Shown here: piece by piece, positions 1 to 9,368 of the stretch | Layout: each line of letters starts with the position of its first letter | How positions within the stretch are numbered: position 1 is the first letter of the stretch | Source: Kamptonema formosum PCC 10802 | GTDB taxonomy: Bacteria; Cyanobacteriota; Cyanobacteriia; Cyanobacteriales; Oscillatoriaceae | DNA length: 64,000 nucleotides | NCBI RefSeq assembly: GCF_000332335.1 | Contig: NZ_KB235948.1 | Location: 6,673,356-6,737,355, forward strand | Reading direction: 5' to 3' | Program-made: the position numbers and the translations under genes | Notes under the pieces: model-generated | What the model saw: only the letters and a program-made list of their open reading frames with translations | Told to the model about the DNA's origin: nothing | Database searches by the model: none

Positions 1-659
<659 letters not shown>

Positions 660-674
660 TTCTTCCCCCGGTAT

Positions 675-696
675 GAGACCGGATAAATTCGGTCTC
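675..696 (+). other. Short hairpin in psbA 3' untranslated region
   Basis: A perfect 7-bp inverted repeat (GAGACCG / CGGTCTC) with an 8-nt loop lies between the psbA stop and its terminator. It could stabilise or help process the mRNA 3' end; this role is inferred. Confidence 0.4.
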
Positions 697-705
697 GACA
701 CCAAC

Positions 706-737
706 AAAAAGCGCTCCTCGAAAGGGGGCGCTTTTTT
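706..737 (+). terminator. Rho-independent terminator of psbA
   Basis: The stem AAAAAGCGC pairs with GCGCTTTTT, extended by a further CC/GG, around a short loop. A T run follows directly. It starts 47 bp after the psbA stop codon. Confidence 0.9.
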
Positions 738-779
738 ATTGTCTTAATTTGCACTGAATGTAGTGTTGAAATACTGGAT

Positions 780-950
780 TATAGCAGTATGCACTTAGGT
801 TAGAACATTAGACCTTCAGGGGGGCGGGACGCCTGCCCTACGTCTATATAGCTATATAGCAGTAAGCATTTAGGAAACCTACATTCCGGCCTCCCTTGCT
901 CCAGAGCTCCCGAAGCTTCTATTGTTCTAAGCAATATGACTGCTGCTATA
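780..950. repeat. MITE-like repeat family A, copy 1
   Basis: The ends are imperfect inverted repeats: TATAGCAGTATGCACTTAGG at the left and, read from the other side, TATAGCAGCAGTCATATTGC at the right, each followed by TTAGAACA. An internal piece near 846-885 repeats the end motif. There is no ORF inside. Related copies lie at 5323-5456, 22995-23079 and 39536-39717; the left part of the last is almost identical to this one. Confidence 0.6.
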
Positions 951-996
951 AAATCGCCCTCAAATGAAACTTGCTTGGTGCGTTCCAAATGGCCAT

Positions 997-1025
997 AAAC
1001 CCGGTTTCTTTAAGAAACCGGGTTT
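997..1025. repeat. Hairpin repeat family H, core only
   Basis: A perfect 14-bp stem (AAACCCGGTTTCTT / AAGAAACCGGGTTT) with a 1-nt loop. The same core recurs at about ten places in the window, often inside longer elements with ATAGCGG ends. Here it lies just downstream of the TPR gene. Confidence 0.7.
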
Positions 1026-1054
1026 GTTGACAATTAACCCCATCTGTTGCGCTC

Positions 1055-1489
1055 TCAACGATAGAACTGGGAAATTGGACCTCGGGATGCTTTGCTCGCT
1101 AGCCACAAGGATTGAATAGCGGCATTATAACCGGCTGTGTCTTTTTGCTGCCAGTATAGCACGGCGGCTTGCTGCAAATCTTTTACCGCTGACTGGCGCT
1201 GGCCCAGTTGAGTTCGCGCCTTTCCGCGCAGCAGATAGCCTTCCGCTAGCTCCGGATCGAGATCCAGGGCTCTGTTTGCCTGGAAGACGGCATTTTTATA
1301 ATCTTTCACCGCAAAGGCGTTTCGCGCCAAGCTCACAAAGTCATCCGCTTCGACGGTCTCTGTCTCCACCTCTACCCGCACCTGCACCGGCTGCTTCTGG
1401 GTGGTTTGCGCGAATGCCGTCACCGGGGCTACACTCAGCGCTGCAGCGGCGATCCCTAAAATCGCTATGGTTCGGCGAATCCAGTTCAT
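1055..1489 (-). CDS. Small exported TPR-repeat protein
   Basis: 144 residues. The start at 1489 is chosen because AAGGAG lies just upstream and the protein then begins with a clean signal peptide: MNWIRR, a hydrophobic stretch to about residue 25, and AFA-Q as likely cleavage site. After an acidic linker come roughly two tetratricopeptide units (about residues 48-120; FVSLARNAFAVKDYKNAVFQ and AEGYLLRGKARTQLGQRQSA), a protein-protein interaction fold. The frame stays open 61 codons upstream, but that part is basic and lacks a ribosome site. Partner and role are unknown; location is periplasm or thylakoid lumen by inference. Confidence 0.8.
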   Translation of the reverse strand: MNWIRRTIAILGIAAAALSVAPVTAFAQTTQKQPVQVRVEVETETVEADDFVSLARNAFAVKDYKNAVFQANRALDLDPELAEGYLLRGKARTQLGQRQSAVKDLQQAAVLYWQQKDTAGYNAAIQSLWLASKASRGPISQFYR

Positions 1490-2455
1490 TTTCTTTCTCC
1501 TTCTCGTTTCAAACCGCTTCCGCCGGCTCTCTTTTATCCGGTTGAAAGCTGTTTTTTGTTCTCCTGACAAAAAGCTGAAAGCTTTATCCATCTTGTGTTT
1601 CAGCTGCGTTCCTTCCATCCCCAATCCCCAACCCAAAAGCTGTCTTGCGCTTCCGGGGATCGCTGAAAGCAAATGCTGCTTGTGCCATCAGCTCCCATCA
1701 AAATTTCCTCAATTCAGTCGCGCCCATTCTTCAGGCAATCAAATCTTACGGTGGGGGGCTATGGCCCTAGAGTCCGTCTTGCTGTCCTCCCGAATGCCCA
1801 GAAAGCGTCTGGCGTTCGTGCCGGTGTGAGTGCCGCCGGTCGGGAGAGTCGCGCTGCGGCCACCTGCCATCGCACCTCTCAGAATCATTATAGCACCGGC
1901 CTGTTTGCAGAACCTCTTCTAGATACATCCCTAACCTCCTTACGCTTGAGTCGCTGCTTGCTTTTCAAAGCGACCTATCGTTTCCTAAACCTCCTATGTT
2001 TTCTATTATGCAACAAAACAAGCCTTTTGCGCAACTGTGACCAGCTCTTTTGACGTGATAAATTTCGTGGCTCTGTGTGAGCGCTGCACTTGACTTTTTT
2101 CCCACTCCCTGCTAGCCTTCGGGGAGCTACTTTTTACAAGCTTGTTTACAACCTTGACAATTGAACCGTTTTGGTTATGCCGTCGCAGCGAAAGCCGGTG
2201 GGGAAAAAATGGCGGCCATTTTTTGTGAAGGAATGTAACAGCAGCGCAGGCTGGGCCCGACGTAGGACAGGCGTCCCGCCTGTCCCCACCGGTATCCCGA
2301 CGTAGGACAGGCGTCCCGCCTGTCCCAAACACCTGAAAACAAGGAAAAAGGCTGCCGATTGGGCTAAAGCCCAACTACAAACATTTTCACGGAAAGACGT
2401 AGGACAGGCGTCCCGCCTGTCCCAAACACCTGAAAACGAGGAAAAATGGCACACT
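1490..2455. other. Intergenic, 966 bp, repeat-bearing
   Basis: No supported gene. Overlapping open frames on both strands lack ribosome sites and recognisable protein character. The part nearest 1490 is probably the leader of the TPR gene. The 2259-2445 stretch is repetitive. Confidence 0.5.
2259..2445. repeat. Triplicated GTAGGACAGGCG palindrome cluster
   Basis: The imperfect palindrome CGTAGGACAGGCG-TCCCGCCTGTCC occurs at about 2260, 2300 and 2397. The last two carry the same 3' flank (CAAACACCTGAAAAC, then an A- and G-rich tail), so they are a longer direct repeat of about 48 bp. Between them lies one inverted copy of the TTTGTAGTTGGGC palindrome that forms the arrays at 8.7, 38.3 and 42.1 kb. 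A degenerate relative is seen near 5401. Confidence 0.65.
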
Positions 2456-4159
2456 TCAAAGAACCTCAAGAGTGCGCAGGCGATTGATAGCAGCAGCCAG
2501 CTCAAACCGGCGAAACATGGCCAAATCGCCCTGGGGGAAGGGCGTCAGAATATCCAGCCCCCCGGACTCAATATCGGCCATCACGGCATCGAGAATCTCC
2601 GCCAGAGTGCGCCGGCTGTCCACATAGTGCTGCTTGGCGTAAACCATCGCTTCCGCTATCGCCCGCAACTGCCCCACATTGACAATCTGCCCCACCGCCG
2701 ACAAGTCAATATCTTCCATTCCGAACACCACCATCACCACATCGCGCACCTTCAACTTGACGTGTCGCTGTCCCCGACTGGGGTTAATACTGTCCGGCAC
2801 CGGCACGCGCCGGGGGATGCGCCCAAAGTGCTGCCCCCCTTCCGAAACCCGCCCCGTGCCGCACTCCCGGGCAATGGCCCGCGCGCGCTCTGTCACTTCC
2901 TGCGGCTGGAAATTCTCCATCGCAATCACCGTATCCGCCACATCGAAATAGTCACCGCTACCCCCCATCACCAGAATGGTCGAGACACCGGCATCCTGAT
3001 AGAGCGGGCGCACTTTATCAATAAACGGCGAGATCGGTTCCTTCTCTTTAGCAACCAGCATCTGCATGCGCCGGTCGCGAATCATAAAATTTGTCGCTGC
3101 CGTGTCCTCATCGACCAGCAGCAAGCGAGCGCCCGCCTCCAGCGCCTCCATAATATTTGCGGCTTGCGACGTACTCCCGCTAGCATTCATCGTAGAAAAC
3201 TCTGTCGCAGATCGCCCCTGCGGCAGATGGCGGACAAACGGTGAAATATCCACACCGGCAACCCCTCGCCCATCCTCAGCGCGAATCTTTACCGCCTCCT
3301 TTTGCGTCACCGCAAATTCCCGCCCATCTCCGGGAATGTGATTGTAAACCCCCAACTCAATCGCGCTCAGCAACGTAGATTTTCCGTGATAGCCGCCGCC
3401 CACAATTAAAGTCACCCCCGCCGGCACACCCATGCCGGTAATTAAACCCCGATTCGGGCAGGTAAATTCTACCTGCAGTGCCGGTGGGGATTGAAACGGC
3501 ACAGCGTCTGGTGCCGGTCGCCAATCCACGCCGGTGCGCCGGGGTAAAATCGCCCCATCGGCAATAAACGCCACCAGCCCTCGCGCCGGCAGCATTTGCC
3601 GCAGCCAGTCGGCATCTTCCACCGTTTCCACGTGGCGCTGAATTTCCGCAGCGTTGAGCCGGCTGTATTTGAGAGATTTCTCAACAATTTGCGGGATATC
3701 ATCGCAGAGCAATTGAGCCGCTTGTCGCCCCAAAATGCGCCGCCCATCAGCCGGCAGCCCAGCGACAAAGCGCACCTCGACAAATTCATCATTAATGAAT
3801 GCAGATGTCCGTTCGAGAACTTCCTGACCGAGCTGTGCGATTGCAATTAAGCCGCTGTTGCCGGTGCCGCGCCGGCTGGCGGAGTCCCGCGCCGCGCGGT
3901 CGAACTGGCGAGTCAGGTAATCGAGCAGCGCGATTTCCCGGCTGCGCGAGCGATACAGATCGCGCGGGGTGCCGGCGACACTCTGCGGCAAAAGCACCCG
4001 CAACTTGCTGGGGGCGGCGTAGGGATCTCCCTGCACATAATCGACAATCAGCGTGAACTCAGGAAATTGGTAGGTTTCCTGAATGTCTTTGTAGGCTTTG
4101 TAGCCGCGACTGTCGAGTTGCAGCAGCCGGTTGCGCAGGCTCTCTGAGTTGGCAGTCAT
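2456..4159 (-). CDS. Predicted ATPase of the ABC class (COG3044-like)
   Basis: 567 residues from the ATG at 4159; an upstream in-frame Met at 4201 gives 14 more residues of doubtful character. A Walker A loop (GGGYHGKST, about residues 254-262) is followed by an ABC-like signature region (NASGSTSQAANI, about 325-336) and Walker B (LLLVDEDTA, about 346-354). This matches the stand-alone ABC-class ATPases of COG3044, which have no membrane domain and no firm cellular role. The N-terminal ~240 residues resemble the family's own leader domain. It is transcribed alone. Confidence 0.85.
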   Translation of the reverse strand: MTANSESLRNRLLQLDSRGYKAYKDIQETYQFPEFTLIVDYVQGDPYAAPSKLRVLLPQSVAGTPRDLYRSRSREIALLDYLTRQFDRAARDSASRRGTGNSGLIAIAQLGQEVLERTSAFINDEFVEVRFVAGLPADGRRILGRQAAQLLCDDIPQIVEKSLKYSRLNAAEIQRHVETVEDADWLRQMLPARGLVAFIADGAILPRRTGVDWRPAPDAVPFQSPPALQVEFTCPNRGLITGMGVPAGVTLIVGGGYHGKSTLLSAIELGVYNHIPGDGREFAVTQKEAVKIRAEDGRGVAGVDISPFVRHLPQGRSATEFSTMNASGSTSQAANIMEALEAGARLLLVDEDTAATNFMIRDRRMQMLVAKEKEPISPFIDKVRPLYQDAGVSTILVMGGSGDYFDVADTVIAMENFQPQEVTERARAIARECGTGRVSEGGQHFGRIPRRVPVPDSINPSRGQRHVKLKVRDVVMVVFGMEDIDLSAVGQIVNVGQLRAIAEAMVYAKQHYVDSRRTLAEILDAVMADIESGGLDILTPFPQGDLAMFRRFELAAAINRLRTLEVL

Positions 4160-4372
4160 AAGTAGATGGACTAAATAAACAGCAAGGAAGTCGTATCGCA
4201 ACAGCGCTCCTGCGGCGTTCTGTGCTTCCTACCAACCCCAAGATTAAGCGATCTCATCCCTGACTGCCAACCTGGAGAGCCGGTGTTGCGTTCTTCTTAT
4301 CGGCCTGCCCCTGCGGCTAGCCGGCCCGAATTTCGCTGCCACCGCCCTCCCTGGAAGCCGGTTTCTGGTATT

Positions 4373-4467
4373 ATAGCGGTTTTCATTTGGATGAAATACG
4401 CCCTTTGAAACCCGGTTTCTTCAAGAAACCGGGTTTCTCAGCAACTCACTAATATGAAAACCGCTAT
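4373..4467. repeat. Hairpin repeat family H, complete element 1
   Basis: Outer ends ATAGCGGTTTTCAT and ATGAAAACCGCTAT are perfect 14-bp inverted repeats. The centre holds the AAACCCGGTTTCTT palindrome core. Total length 95 bp, no ORF. Confidence 0.75.
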
Positions 4468-4490
4468 GATTTAATCGGCGAGCCTGTATT

Positions 4491-4925
4491 TTAGTGAGCG
4501 GCAACGTACTGTTCAAAGAACTCCTTCATTTGGGGATTCGCACAGTTGAATCCGAGTTGATGCGCCCGCTCAAACACTTGCTCTGCCCTCATTCCCTGGC
4601 GGGTTGCCACATTCATAAATGCCATCGCACCGGCACGCATGCCACTGGCGCAGTGGATGAGAGCCGGTTTCGGGAGCAGGTCAATTTGCTGCAAGACTGT
4701 GCCGGTCAGTTCATCATTGATTTCGCTGGTCTTGACGGGAATATGGACATACTGCAAGCCCAGAGCTTCAGCAAGCGGTCCCTCGTCGCTGAGAAATCCC
4801 TCCTCATCAGGCGAGCGGAGGTTGAGCACTGATTTGTAGCCTTCCTCAGCGGCTTGCTGCAACTGCTCTGGCGTCAGTTGTCCCGCTACGGTTAGCTGCT
4901 CGTTAATCTTCTTGACGTTTTCCAC
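4491..4925 (-). CDS. DUF442 / protein tyrosine phosphatase-like protein
   Basis: The most likely start is GTG at 4925 (VENVKKINEQLTVAGQ), six bases after AAAGGA, giving 144 residues; ATGs at 4940, 4952 and 4973 are possible. The pattern VAGQLTPEQL, then YKSVLNLRSPDEEG, then the phosphate-binding loop HCASGMRAG fits the DUF442 family of small Cys-dependent phosphatase-like domains, elsewhere found fused to metallo-beta-lactamase or sulfide-oxidising enzymes. The Cys and the Arg five residues later are present. The substrate is unknown. Monocistronic. Confidence 0.8.
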   Translation of the reverse strand: MENVKKINEQLTVAGQLTPEQLQQAAEEGYKSVLNLRSPDEEGFLSDEGPLAEALGLQYVHIPVKTSEINDELTGTVLQQIDLLPKPALIHCASGMRAGAMAFMNVATRQGMRAEQVFERAHQLGFNCANPQMKEFFEQYVAAH

Positions 4926-5046
4926 GATCGATCCTTTCATGTGAGTGGGCATAAAGGGAGCATCCCGCTCCATGCATGCTCTGCCGAAATCAATGCGATA
5001 GTGATTTCAGCAGGCGGCAGGAGAAGAATATTTTTGGCCAGCACCA

Positions 5047-5067
5047 ATCCCGGCAACGGGATTGAAA
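5047..5067 (+). other. Lone CRISPR-repeat-like sequence
   Basis: Contains ATCCCGGCAACGGGAT followed by TGAAAC, the form of many cyanobacterial CRISPR repeat 3' ends. Only one unit exists and no cas gene is near, so this is a resemblance only. Confidence 0.2.
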
Positions 5068-5222
5068 CAAGCCGCACCGGCACGTCGCCCCAGATCGAAG
5101 CGGCGGAAGCGCAGGACCTGCAGCCAATCGCCCCCCGCTGCCAGGAAGGGCGGCGCACCCCCTTTTGGGTTTGTCATTTATTCATTATATGCCTGTACTG
5201 TTATATAAGTGGATAAAAGCTG

Positions 5223-5283
5223 GTAGGGTGCGTTCCCCCCTGGGGGGGTAACGCTACTTTTGCGTGCTGGCGCAACGCACCCT
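5223..5283. repeat. Small inverted-repeat element (GGGTGCGTT ends)
   Basis: Ends GTAGGGTGCGTT and AACGCACCCTGC face each other across about 40 bp. Similar GTGCGTTCC/GGAACGCACC pairs are seen near 26460-26490 and 53352-53410. Confidence 0.4.
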
Positions 5284-5322
5284 GCTTTTGCGTCCCGGCG
5301 CAGGACAGTTGAGAGATCTAGC

Positions 5323-5456
5323 GATAGCCACTAAGGTTAGGACATTCGAGCTTGAGGTTGGAGGGAACGCTTACCCCACACCTGTCATAGTAATATAAGG
5401 CGTAGGACAGACGTCCTGCCAGTTTTTTTGTCCTAATCTAAGTGAATAATGCTATA
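5323..5456. repeat. MITE-like repeat family A, copy 2
   Basis: Left end GATAGCCACTAAGGTTAGGA; right end, read inward from the other side, TATAGCATTATTCACTTAGA. Both match the family A ends. The centre carries a diverged GTAGGACAGACGTCCTGCC palindrome. Confidence 0.5.
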
Positions 5457-5574
5457 GCCCTCTTTTGTCAAACAAGGGTGAAAGCCGGATCTGTCGTTGC
5501 CTGAAATAGCGCAAATTCGTCAAATTGCCCCAACGTGACAGAAGAGGGATAGACCGGCACCGGATGGGCTGGGC

Positions 5575-6669
5575 TCAGGCGACACCGGCACCGGTGGTTG
5601 GCTGAGCCGGCAGAGGCATTTGAAAGCCCAGGCGCTCCCGGTAGAGATCGGCCAAGCGCCGCTCGTACTGCGCCAGATCCTGTTCAATTTCGCTGAAAAT
5701 CGCCGCAGAGGCGAGATCGGTGTGCATCACGCGCAGGTGGAAAGAATCCACCGCGCCGGTCTGGATATCGCCCAGCGCCCGCCGCAGGATCTCCATATCA
5801 TCGCTCGGCTGGAACAAACTCATCAGCGAGCCATAAGCGCCCGCCGCCGCTGCCGGCAAAGAAATCGCCGCGCCCAAGTTCCGCAGCCGCTCCTCCAGAA
5901 GCTGAGCGTGACGCTGCTTGGCTTCGCAAATGTCGAACAGCAGCAAGCGCAGCGCCAAATCGTGGGCGCGGCGCGCGTACTGCTCAAACTCTTGCAGCGT
6001 GTAGCGCTCGCCGGCAAGCGCCTGGTTGAGACCGTCGATAATCTCGCTCTGCGTAGAGCCGCCCCAAGCTTGCGCCAGCCGCCACCATTCCGCCGTGCGA
6101 TCGCTCTCATCGGGCAGTGACACCCCAGGAACACTCAGTCCCAAGCGTTTGAGGATGGCCGCTGTGAAAATCGCCACATCTGACGGCTGTCGCGAGGTGA
6201 TCAGATCGCCGTCAATCACCACCGGCTGATCGATATACTGCGCGCCGGCATTTTCCATATCCTTGCGGACAGATACAAAGCCGGTGGCGCGCTTGCCTTT
6301 CAGCGAGTCCGTTTCAATCAGCAACTGGGGTCCGTGACAGATAGCAGCCACCAGTTTGCCCAGCTGCAAAGCGTGGCGGACAAATTCCACCGTATTGCGG
6401 TTGCACCGCATCATATCCGGAGCCGTACCGCCTGGGACAATCACAGCATCAAAATCCCCAGCACGCGCTTCCGCCGTCGTTCCGTCCGGTCGAATAGAAA
6501 CTTTCCCCTGCTTCCCCCGGTACTCCTCATTCATGCGAGAGCCGAGCACAGTGACTTTCGCGGCAGCTTGACGCAGCGCCGTATAAGGGACTTGAAACTC
6601 GAAATCCTCAAAACCGTTTTCGACTAGGATAGCAACTCGTTTCGGTGCCGGTGGCAAATTTGTTACCAT
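5575..6669 (-). CDS. DJ-1/PfpI-family protein fused to a ferritin-like helical domain
   Basis: 364 residues; AAGGAGG lies just upstream of the ATG. Residues about 8-190 form a DJ-1/PfpI class I glutamine amidotransferase-like domain: VAILVENGFEDFE, VIVPGGTAP, and the nucleophile elbow AAICHGPQLL with Cys111-His112. Family members are deglycases/glyoxalases, chaperones or proteases. The C-terminal ~150 residues are all-helical, with E, H and Y spacing like a four-helix ferritin-like bundle (EAKQRHAQLLEERLRNLGA). The fusion suggests protection from oxidative or carbonyl damage; this is inference. Transcribed alone. Confidence 0.8.
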   Translation of the reverse strand: MVTNLPPAPKRVAILVENGFEDFEFQVPYTALRQAAAKVTVLGSRMNEEYRGKQGKVSIRPDGTTAEARAGDFDAVIVPGGTAPDMMRCNRNTVEFVRHALQLGKLVAAICHGPQLLIETDSLKGKRATGFVSVRKDMENAGAQYIDQPVVIDGDLITSRQPSDVAIFTAAILKRLGLSVPGVSLPDESDRTAEWWRLAQAWGGSTQSEIIDGLNQALAGERYTLQEFEQYARRAHDLALRLLLFDICEAKQRHAQLLEERLRNLGAAISLPAAAAGAYGSLMSLFQPSDDMEILRRALGDIQTGAVDSFHLRVMHTDLASAAIFSEIEQDLAQYERRLADLYRERLGFQMPLPAQPTTGAGVA

Positions 6670-7145
6670 TTGATTTCCTCCTTGCTTTTCCAGCTGAACG
6701 CGCCGGTTTCTCTCACAGGTGGTTTACAAAGAAAACATGAACAAGCCAGAAAACGGGGCAGTTTCCGTGTCGGTAGCCGCCTACAGACGCCTGCCATTAC
6801 ATATCAGCCCCGTTGAAAAAAATCCAAACCTTATGCTGTTTATCTGCTCTTTGTTTGAAGCTATATAAGCCGTTAGGCTTTTAACCTACTTTTCCCTTGA
6901 AAGCAGGCAGAGCCGACCGAGGGCGTTCCCAGGCAGCAGTTTTCAGTTGCGTGAAGTAGGTTCCAGAAACCCGGTTTCTTAAAGAAACCGGGTTTTTCAG
7001 TCCCTCACGAATATGAAAAACGCCCTTATCTCCCCTGATTCCGAAATCAGCCAGCGCCAATCAGGAGGCATATCCTCCTGACTGGCATCTCCTGCAAAGC
7101 AGCAACACACCGCAACCTATGGAATATCAGGGCGACAGGAACGCA
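6670..7145. other. Intergenic, 476 bp
   Basis: No gene seen. It includes the DJ-1 gene's leader and the hairpin repeat at 6966-6997. Confidence 0.5.
6966..6997. repeat. Hairpin repeat family H, partial element
   Basis: Core AAACCCGGTTTCTT / AAGAAACCGGGTTT with a 1-nt loop. A remnant of the right arm (ATATGAAAAACG) follows near 7012, but the left arm is degraded. Confidence 0.65.
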
Positions 7146-7610
7146 TTAGTACACAAAAACTGAACCATTTTTCTCAACACTTAAGACGTTTTTGTCAGCC
7201 CCTAAATCCGTCGTTTGATTGAACGTTACCTGTAAAACACCGGGACGCGCAACATAGGGCTGAGCCTGTAGCAACCCGCCCCTCGGACGCTGGAAGGTGA
7301 GGTTTACCGGCGCTTTTAGGTCGAGCAGCGTCACCTGAGAGTGGCCCGGCAGGGTGCGCGGTTTGGTATCCCCAATCACCTGATAGATAATCGGGTCGCC
7401 AGTGTCATTCCTCAGTTTGATATCCAGCTGGCCCGCCACCGGCTCGATGCGGGCCAAAGGGGAGTTTTGCTGCTCTGGCAGCGGTATTGTTCTGGCCAGC
7501 TGGTGGGCAAAGCCGGCCAGGGGAATGGCTGGGATTGCCACAAGCAAGCTGCCACAAATAGCTCCTACTAACCCAGCCTTTGTTTGCCAGACCTTCTTGA
7601 GGTAATTCAT
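7146..7610 (-). CDS. Exported hypothetical protein
   Basis: 154 residues from the ATG at 7610, nine bases after GGAG; an upstream in-frame ATG at 7631 is less likely. The N-terminus (MNYLKKVWQTKAG, then a hydrophobic segment with IPAIPLAGFA) is a signal peptide or signal anchor. The rest looks beta-rich (QLDIKLRNDTGDPIIYQVIG, LNLTF-type strands), without a motif I recognise. It probably sits in the periplasm or on the outer face of the membrane. No operon partner. Confidence 0.65.
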   Translation of the reverse strand: MNYLKKVWQTKAGLVGAICGSLLVAIPAIPLAGFAHQLARTIPLPEQQNSPLARIEPVAGQLDIKLRNDTGDPIIYQVIGDTKPRTLPGHSQVTLLDLKAPVNLTFQRPRGGLLQAQPYVARPGVLQVTFNQTTDLGADKNVLSVEKNGSVFVY

Positions 7611-7667
7611 ACTATCTAGCTCCGGATTCAAAATTGGTTAGCGAGGGCAGTTGAGAGGGGAGGAATT

Positions 7668-7761
7668 ATAGCGGATCTCAGTTGAATGAAGTTCGCCCCA
7701 GAACCCCGGTTTCTTAAAGAAACCGGGGCTCTCAGTTTCTCACTAATATGAGATCCGCTAT
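7668..7761. repeat. Hairpin repeat family H, complete element 2
   Basis: Ends ATAGCGGATCTCA and TGAGATCCGCTAT are perfect inverted repeats. Relative to element 1 (ATAGCGGTTTTCA) the left arm differs and the right arm carries the matching changes, so pairing is kept. The core is AACCCCGGTTTCTT / AAGAAACCGGGGCT-like. Confidence 0.75.
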
Positions 7762-8033
7762 CTACCACTTTTAGGAAATGTTGCCCCAGAGGTTGCTAGC
7801 GAGCCTCCTTTTAAAAGGGGCTGCGGCAGAGCAACGGTTTGAGCGACAAAAAATTGGTATTAGGGAAGGAGGGACTGCCGGTGAAAAGGCAAAAAGTAAG
7901 AAGCTTTTTTTGCCTCCGCACCCAACCCCAGAAGGGATATCTGTATCCCAACACTTTCCTTGACGCACCTTCAGGACGGCGGTTCCCTGCGGAAAACCGG
8001 AATTCCTGCGGGCGATTCCTCACCCCTAACTTT
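7762..8033. other. Intergenic, 272 bp, nothing recognised
   Basis: Small open frames on both strands have no ribosome site and no recognisable protein. With the repeat before it, the gene-free span is 7611-8033. Confidence 0.4.
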
Positions 8034-8585
8034 TCAACCCGATTGGTATGGACTGTCGCCACTCGGACCAATGACGCCAATTTTGTGCCGGAAAGTCAGC
8101 TCTCCGCCAAGCCAGCCGCTAATACCCAGCAGCGTCCCAACGATGGCAGAAATCGTCAAACCCCAGGGCAATATCGCCGTGGCTGGATCTCCCAGCCGCA
8201 TCAGGAAGTTGATTGAACTCAGCACCATAACTAGGACATTGGCGGCCATGTGGAGCCAGCCAGCGCTGCGGTCGCGAACTCTTTTAATTTTCAGGAAGTC
8301 CATAAAGCCGCTGATCGCCGCCAAGACGCCGGTGAGCAAGCCAACGCCAATCAGCCAAACCGAGCCTCTCGCCCAGAAAGGGTCTTTTGTCAGCCAGTAG
8401 CCGATATCGCTTCCCAGCGCTCCGGTGAGAAAGGCGATCGGGAAAAGGACGATAGCGGGATGGAGGGGGTGCCCGACGATCGCGACTTTACTGGGGATGC
8501 CGGTGTCGCGATACTCTTTCTCATCCGTTTCAATCACGGGTGGGATATTGGGGTAGGGAACTGTATTTTTATCTTTCGTCTCCAT
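8034..8585 (-). CDS. DUF2231 membrane protein
   Basis: 183 residues. After a polar N-terminal ~35 residues comes the family hallmark GHPLHPAIVLFPIAF and about four transmembrane helices (roughly 43-65, 73-96, 108-128, 137-160). DUF2231 proteins are small inner-membrane proteins of unknown activity, some with predicted haem or metal-binding His residues; the HPLHP histidines are conserved here. It heads a run of stress and envelope genes, though spacing shows no operon. Confidence 0.85.
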   Translation of the reverse strand: METKDKNTVPYPNIPPVIETDEKEYRDTGIPSKVAIVGHPLHPAIVLFPIAFLTGALGSDIGYWLTKDPFWARGSVWLIGVGLLTGVLAAISGFMDFLKIKRVRDRSAGWLHMAANVLVMVLSSINFLMRLGDPATAILPWGLTISAIVGTLLGISGWLGGELTFRHKIGVIGPSGDSPYQSG

Positions 8586-8678
8586 AATTTATACCTGTCA
8601 AAATTTGCTGGGGCCAAAATGAAAAGTGGCAGCGCCCTACAGGAGGGATACAGGAGGTGAGCGAGAAAGCCGGTTGCC

Positions 8679-8949
8679 GTTTGTAGTTGGGCATTAGCCC
8701 AAAGTTTGTAGTTGGGCATTAGCCCAAAGTTTGTAGTTGGGCATTAGCCCAAAGTTTGTAGTTGGGCATTAGCCCAAAGTTTGTAGTTGGGCATTAGCCC
8801 AAAGTTTGTAGTTGGGCATTAGCCCAAAGTTTGTAGTTGGGCATTAGCCCAAAGTTTGTAGTTGGGCTTTAGCCCAAAGTTTGTAGTTGGGCTTTAGCCC
8901 ACCGTTTGTAGTTGGGCATTAGCCCACCGTTTGTAGTTGGGCTAATGCC
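8679..8949. repeat. Palindrome array 1: 11 units of 25 bp
   Basis: Eleven tandem copies of TTTGTAGTTGGGCATTAGCC plus CAAAG at a strict 25-bp period. Each unit has a stem TTGGGC..GCCCAA. Units 8 and 9 have CTTTAGCCC instead of CATTAGCCC, and the last units end in CACCG. There are no unique spacers, so this is not CRISPR. It lies upstream of the DUF2231 start and downstream of the 9062-9334 gene. Confidence 0.9.
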
Positions 8950-9061
8950 TCACAGGACAGCGGTTTCCGCTGTCAGGACAGGGGGGAGCCGCCGGCAGTC
9001 CGGCTGTTGCGCTTCGCCATTTCCCGCTCCTTTCTCCCCGGCGGGAAATTGCCGAATGAGC

Positions 9062-9334
9062 CTACCACCAAACCCGATTGCCGTGTTCGTCCATCCGAGC
9101 TTGCCTGATGACGTCAGAGATTTCCTCAGCATCCTTCACATGGTGGAGAGCTTTCTTTTCTCCGTCGGGATATTCCACAATGAAGTAAGTCGGGACTTTC
9201 AGGTGGTCGCCGGTGATATCGGGAGCGTCCACCGCCAGCTGTTTCGCCTTTTCTTCGATGCTTTGCGGTTCATCGGCAATCCGGTCGCCCGGATTGGCGG
9301 TGCGTTTCGTTTTGTTTTCTTCGCTGTCGCTCAT
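9062..9334 (-). CDS. Small conserved-type hypothetical protein
   Basis: 90 residues from ATG 9334, with GGAGGAGG just upstream. Polar and charged N-terminal half, then TYFIVEYPDGEKKALHHVKD, a beta-rich core, and a C-terminus ending in NRVWW. No signal peptide, and no family I can name. It follows the DUF2267 gene by 34 bp on the same strand, so the two are probably co-transcribed. Confidence 0.7.
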   Translation of the reverse strand: MSDSEENKTKRTANPGDRIADEPQSIEEKAKQLAVDAPDITGDHLKVPTYFIVEYPDGEKKALHHVKDAEEISDVIRQARMDEHGNRVWW

Positions 9335-9368
9335 ACAACCTCCTCCAGGTTGACTCCCGCAATAATCC

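Larger units (their letters stand above)
4926..5574. other. Intergenic, about 650 bp, several repeats
   Basis: No gene supported. It holds a lone CRISPR-repeat-like palindrome (5047-5067), a GGTGCGTT/AACGCACC inverted repeat (5223-5283) and MITE-like family A copy 2. Confidence 0.5.

Noticed and set aside
1490-1672. 61-codon upstream extension of the TPR protein
   Set aside because: It would bury a clear signal peptide and has no ribosome site, while AAGGAG precedes the ATG at 1489.
2006-2505. Two overlapping minus-strand open frames
   Set aside because: They run through the triplicated palindrome cluster and have repeat-driven composition only.
8679-8949. CRISPR array
   Set aside because: Units are directly adjacent with a fixed 25-bp period and no variable spacers, and no cas genes are seen. 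The same holds for the arrays at 38302 and 42113.
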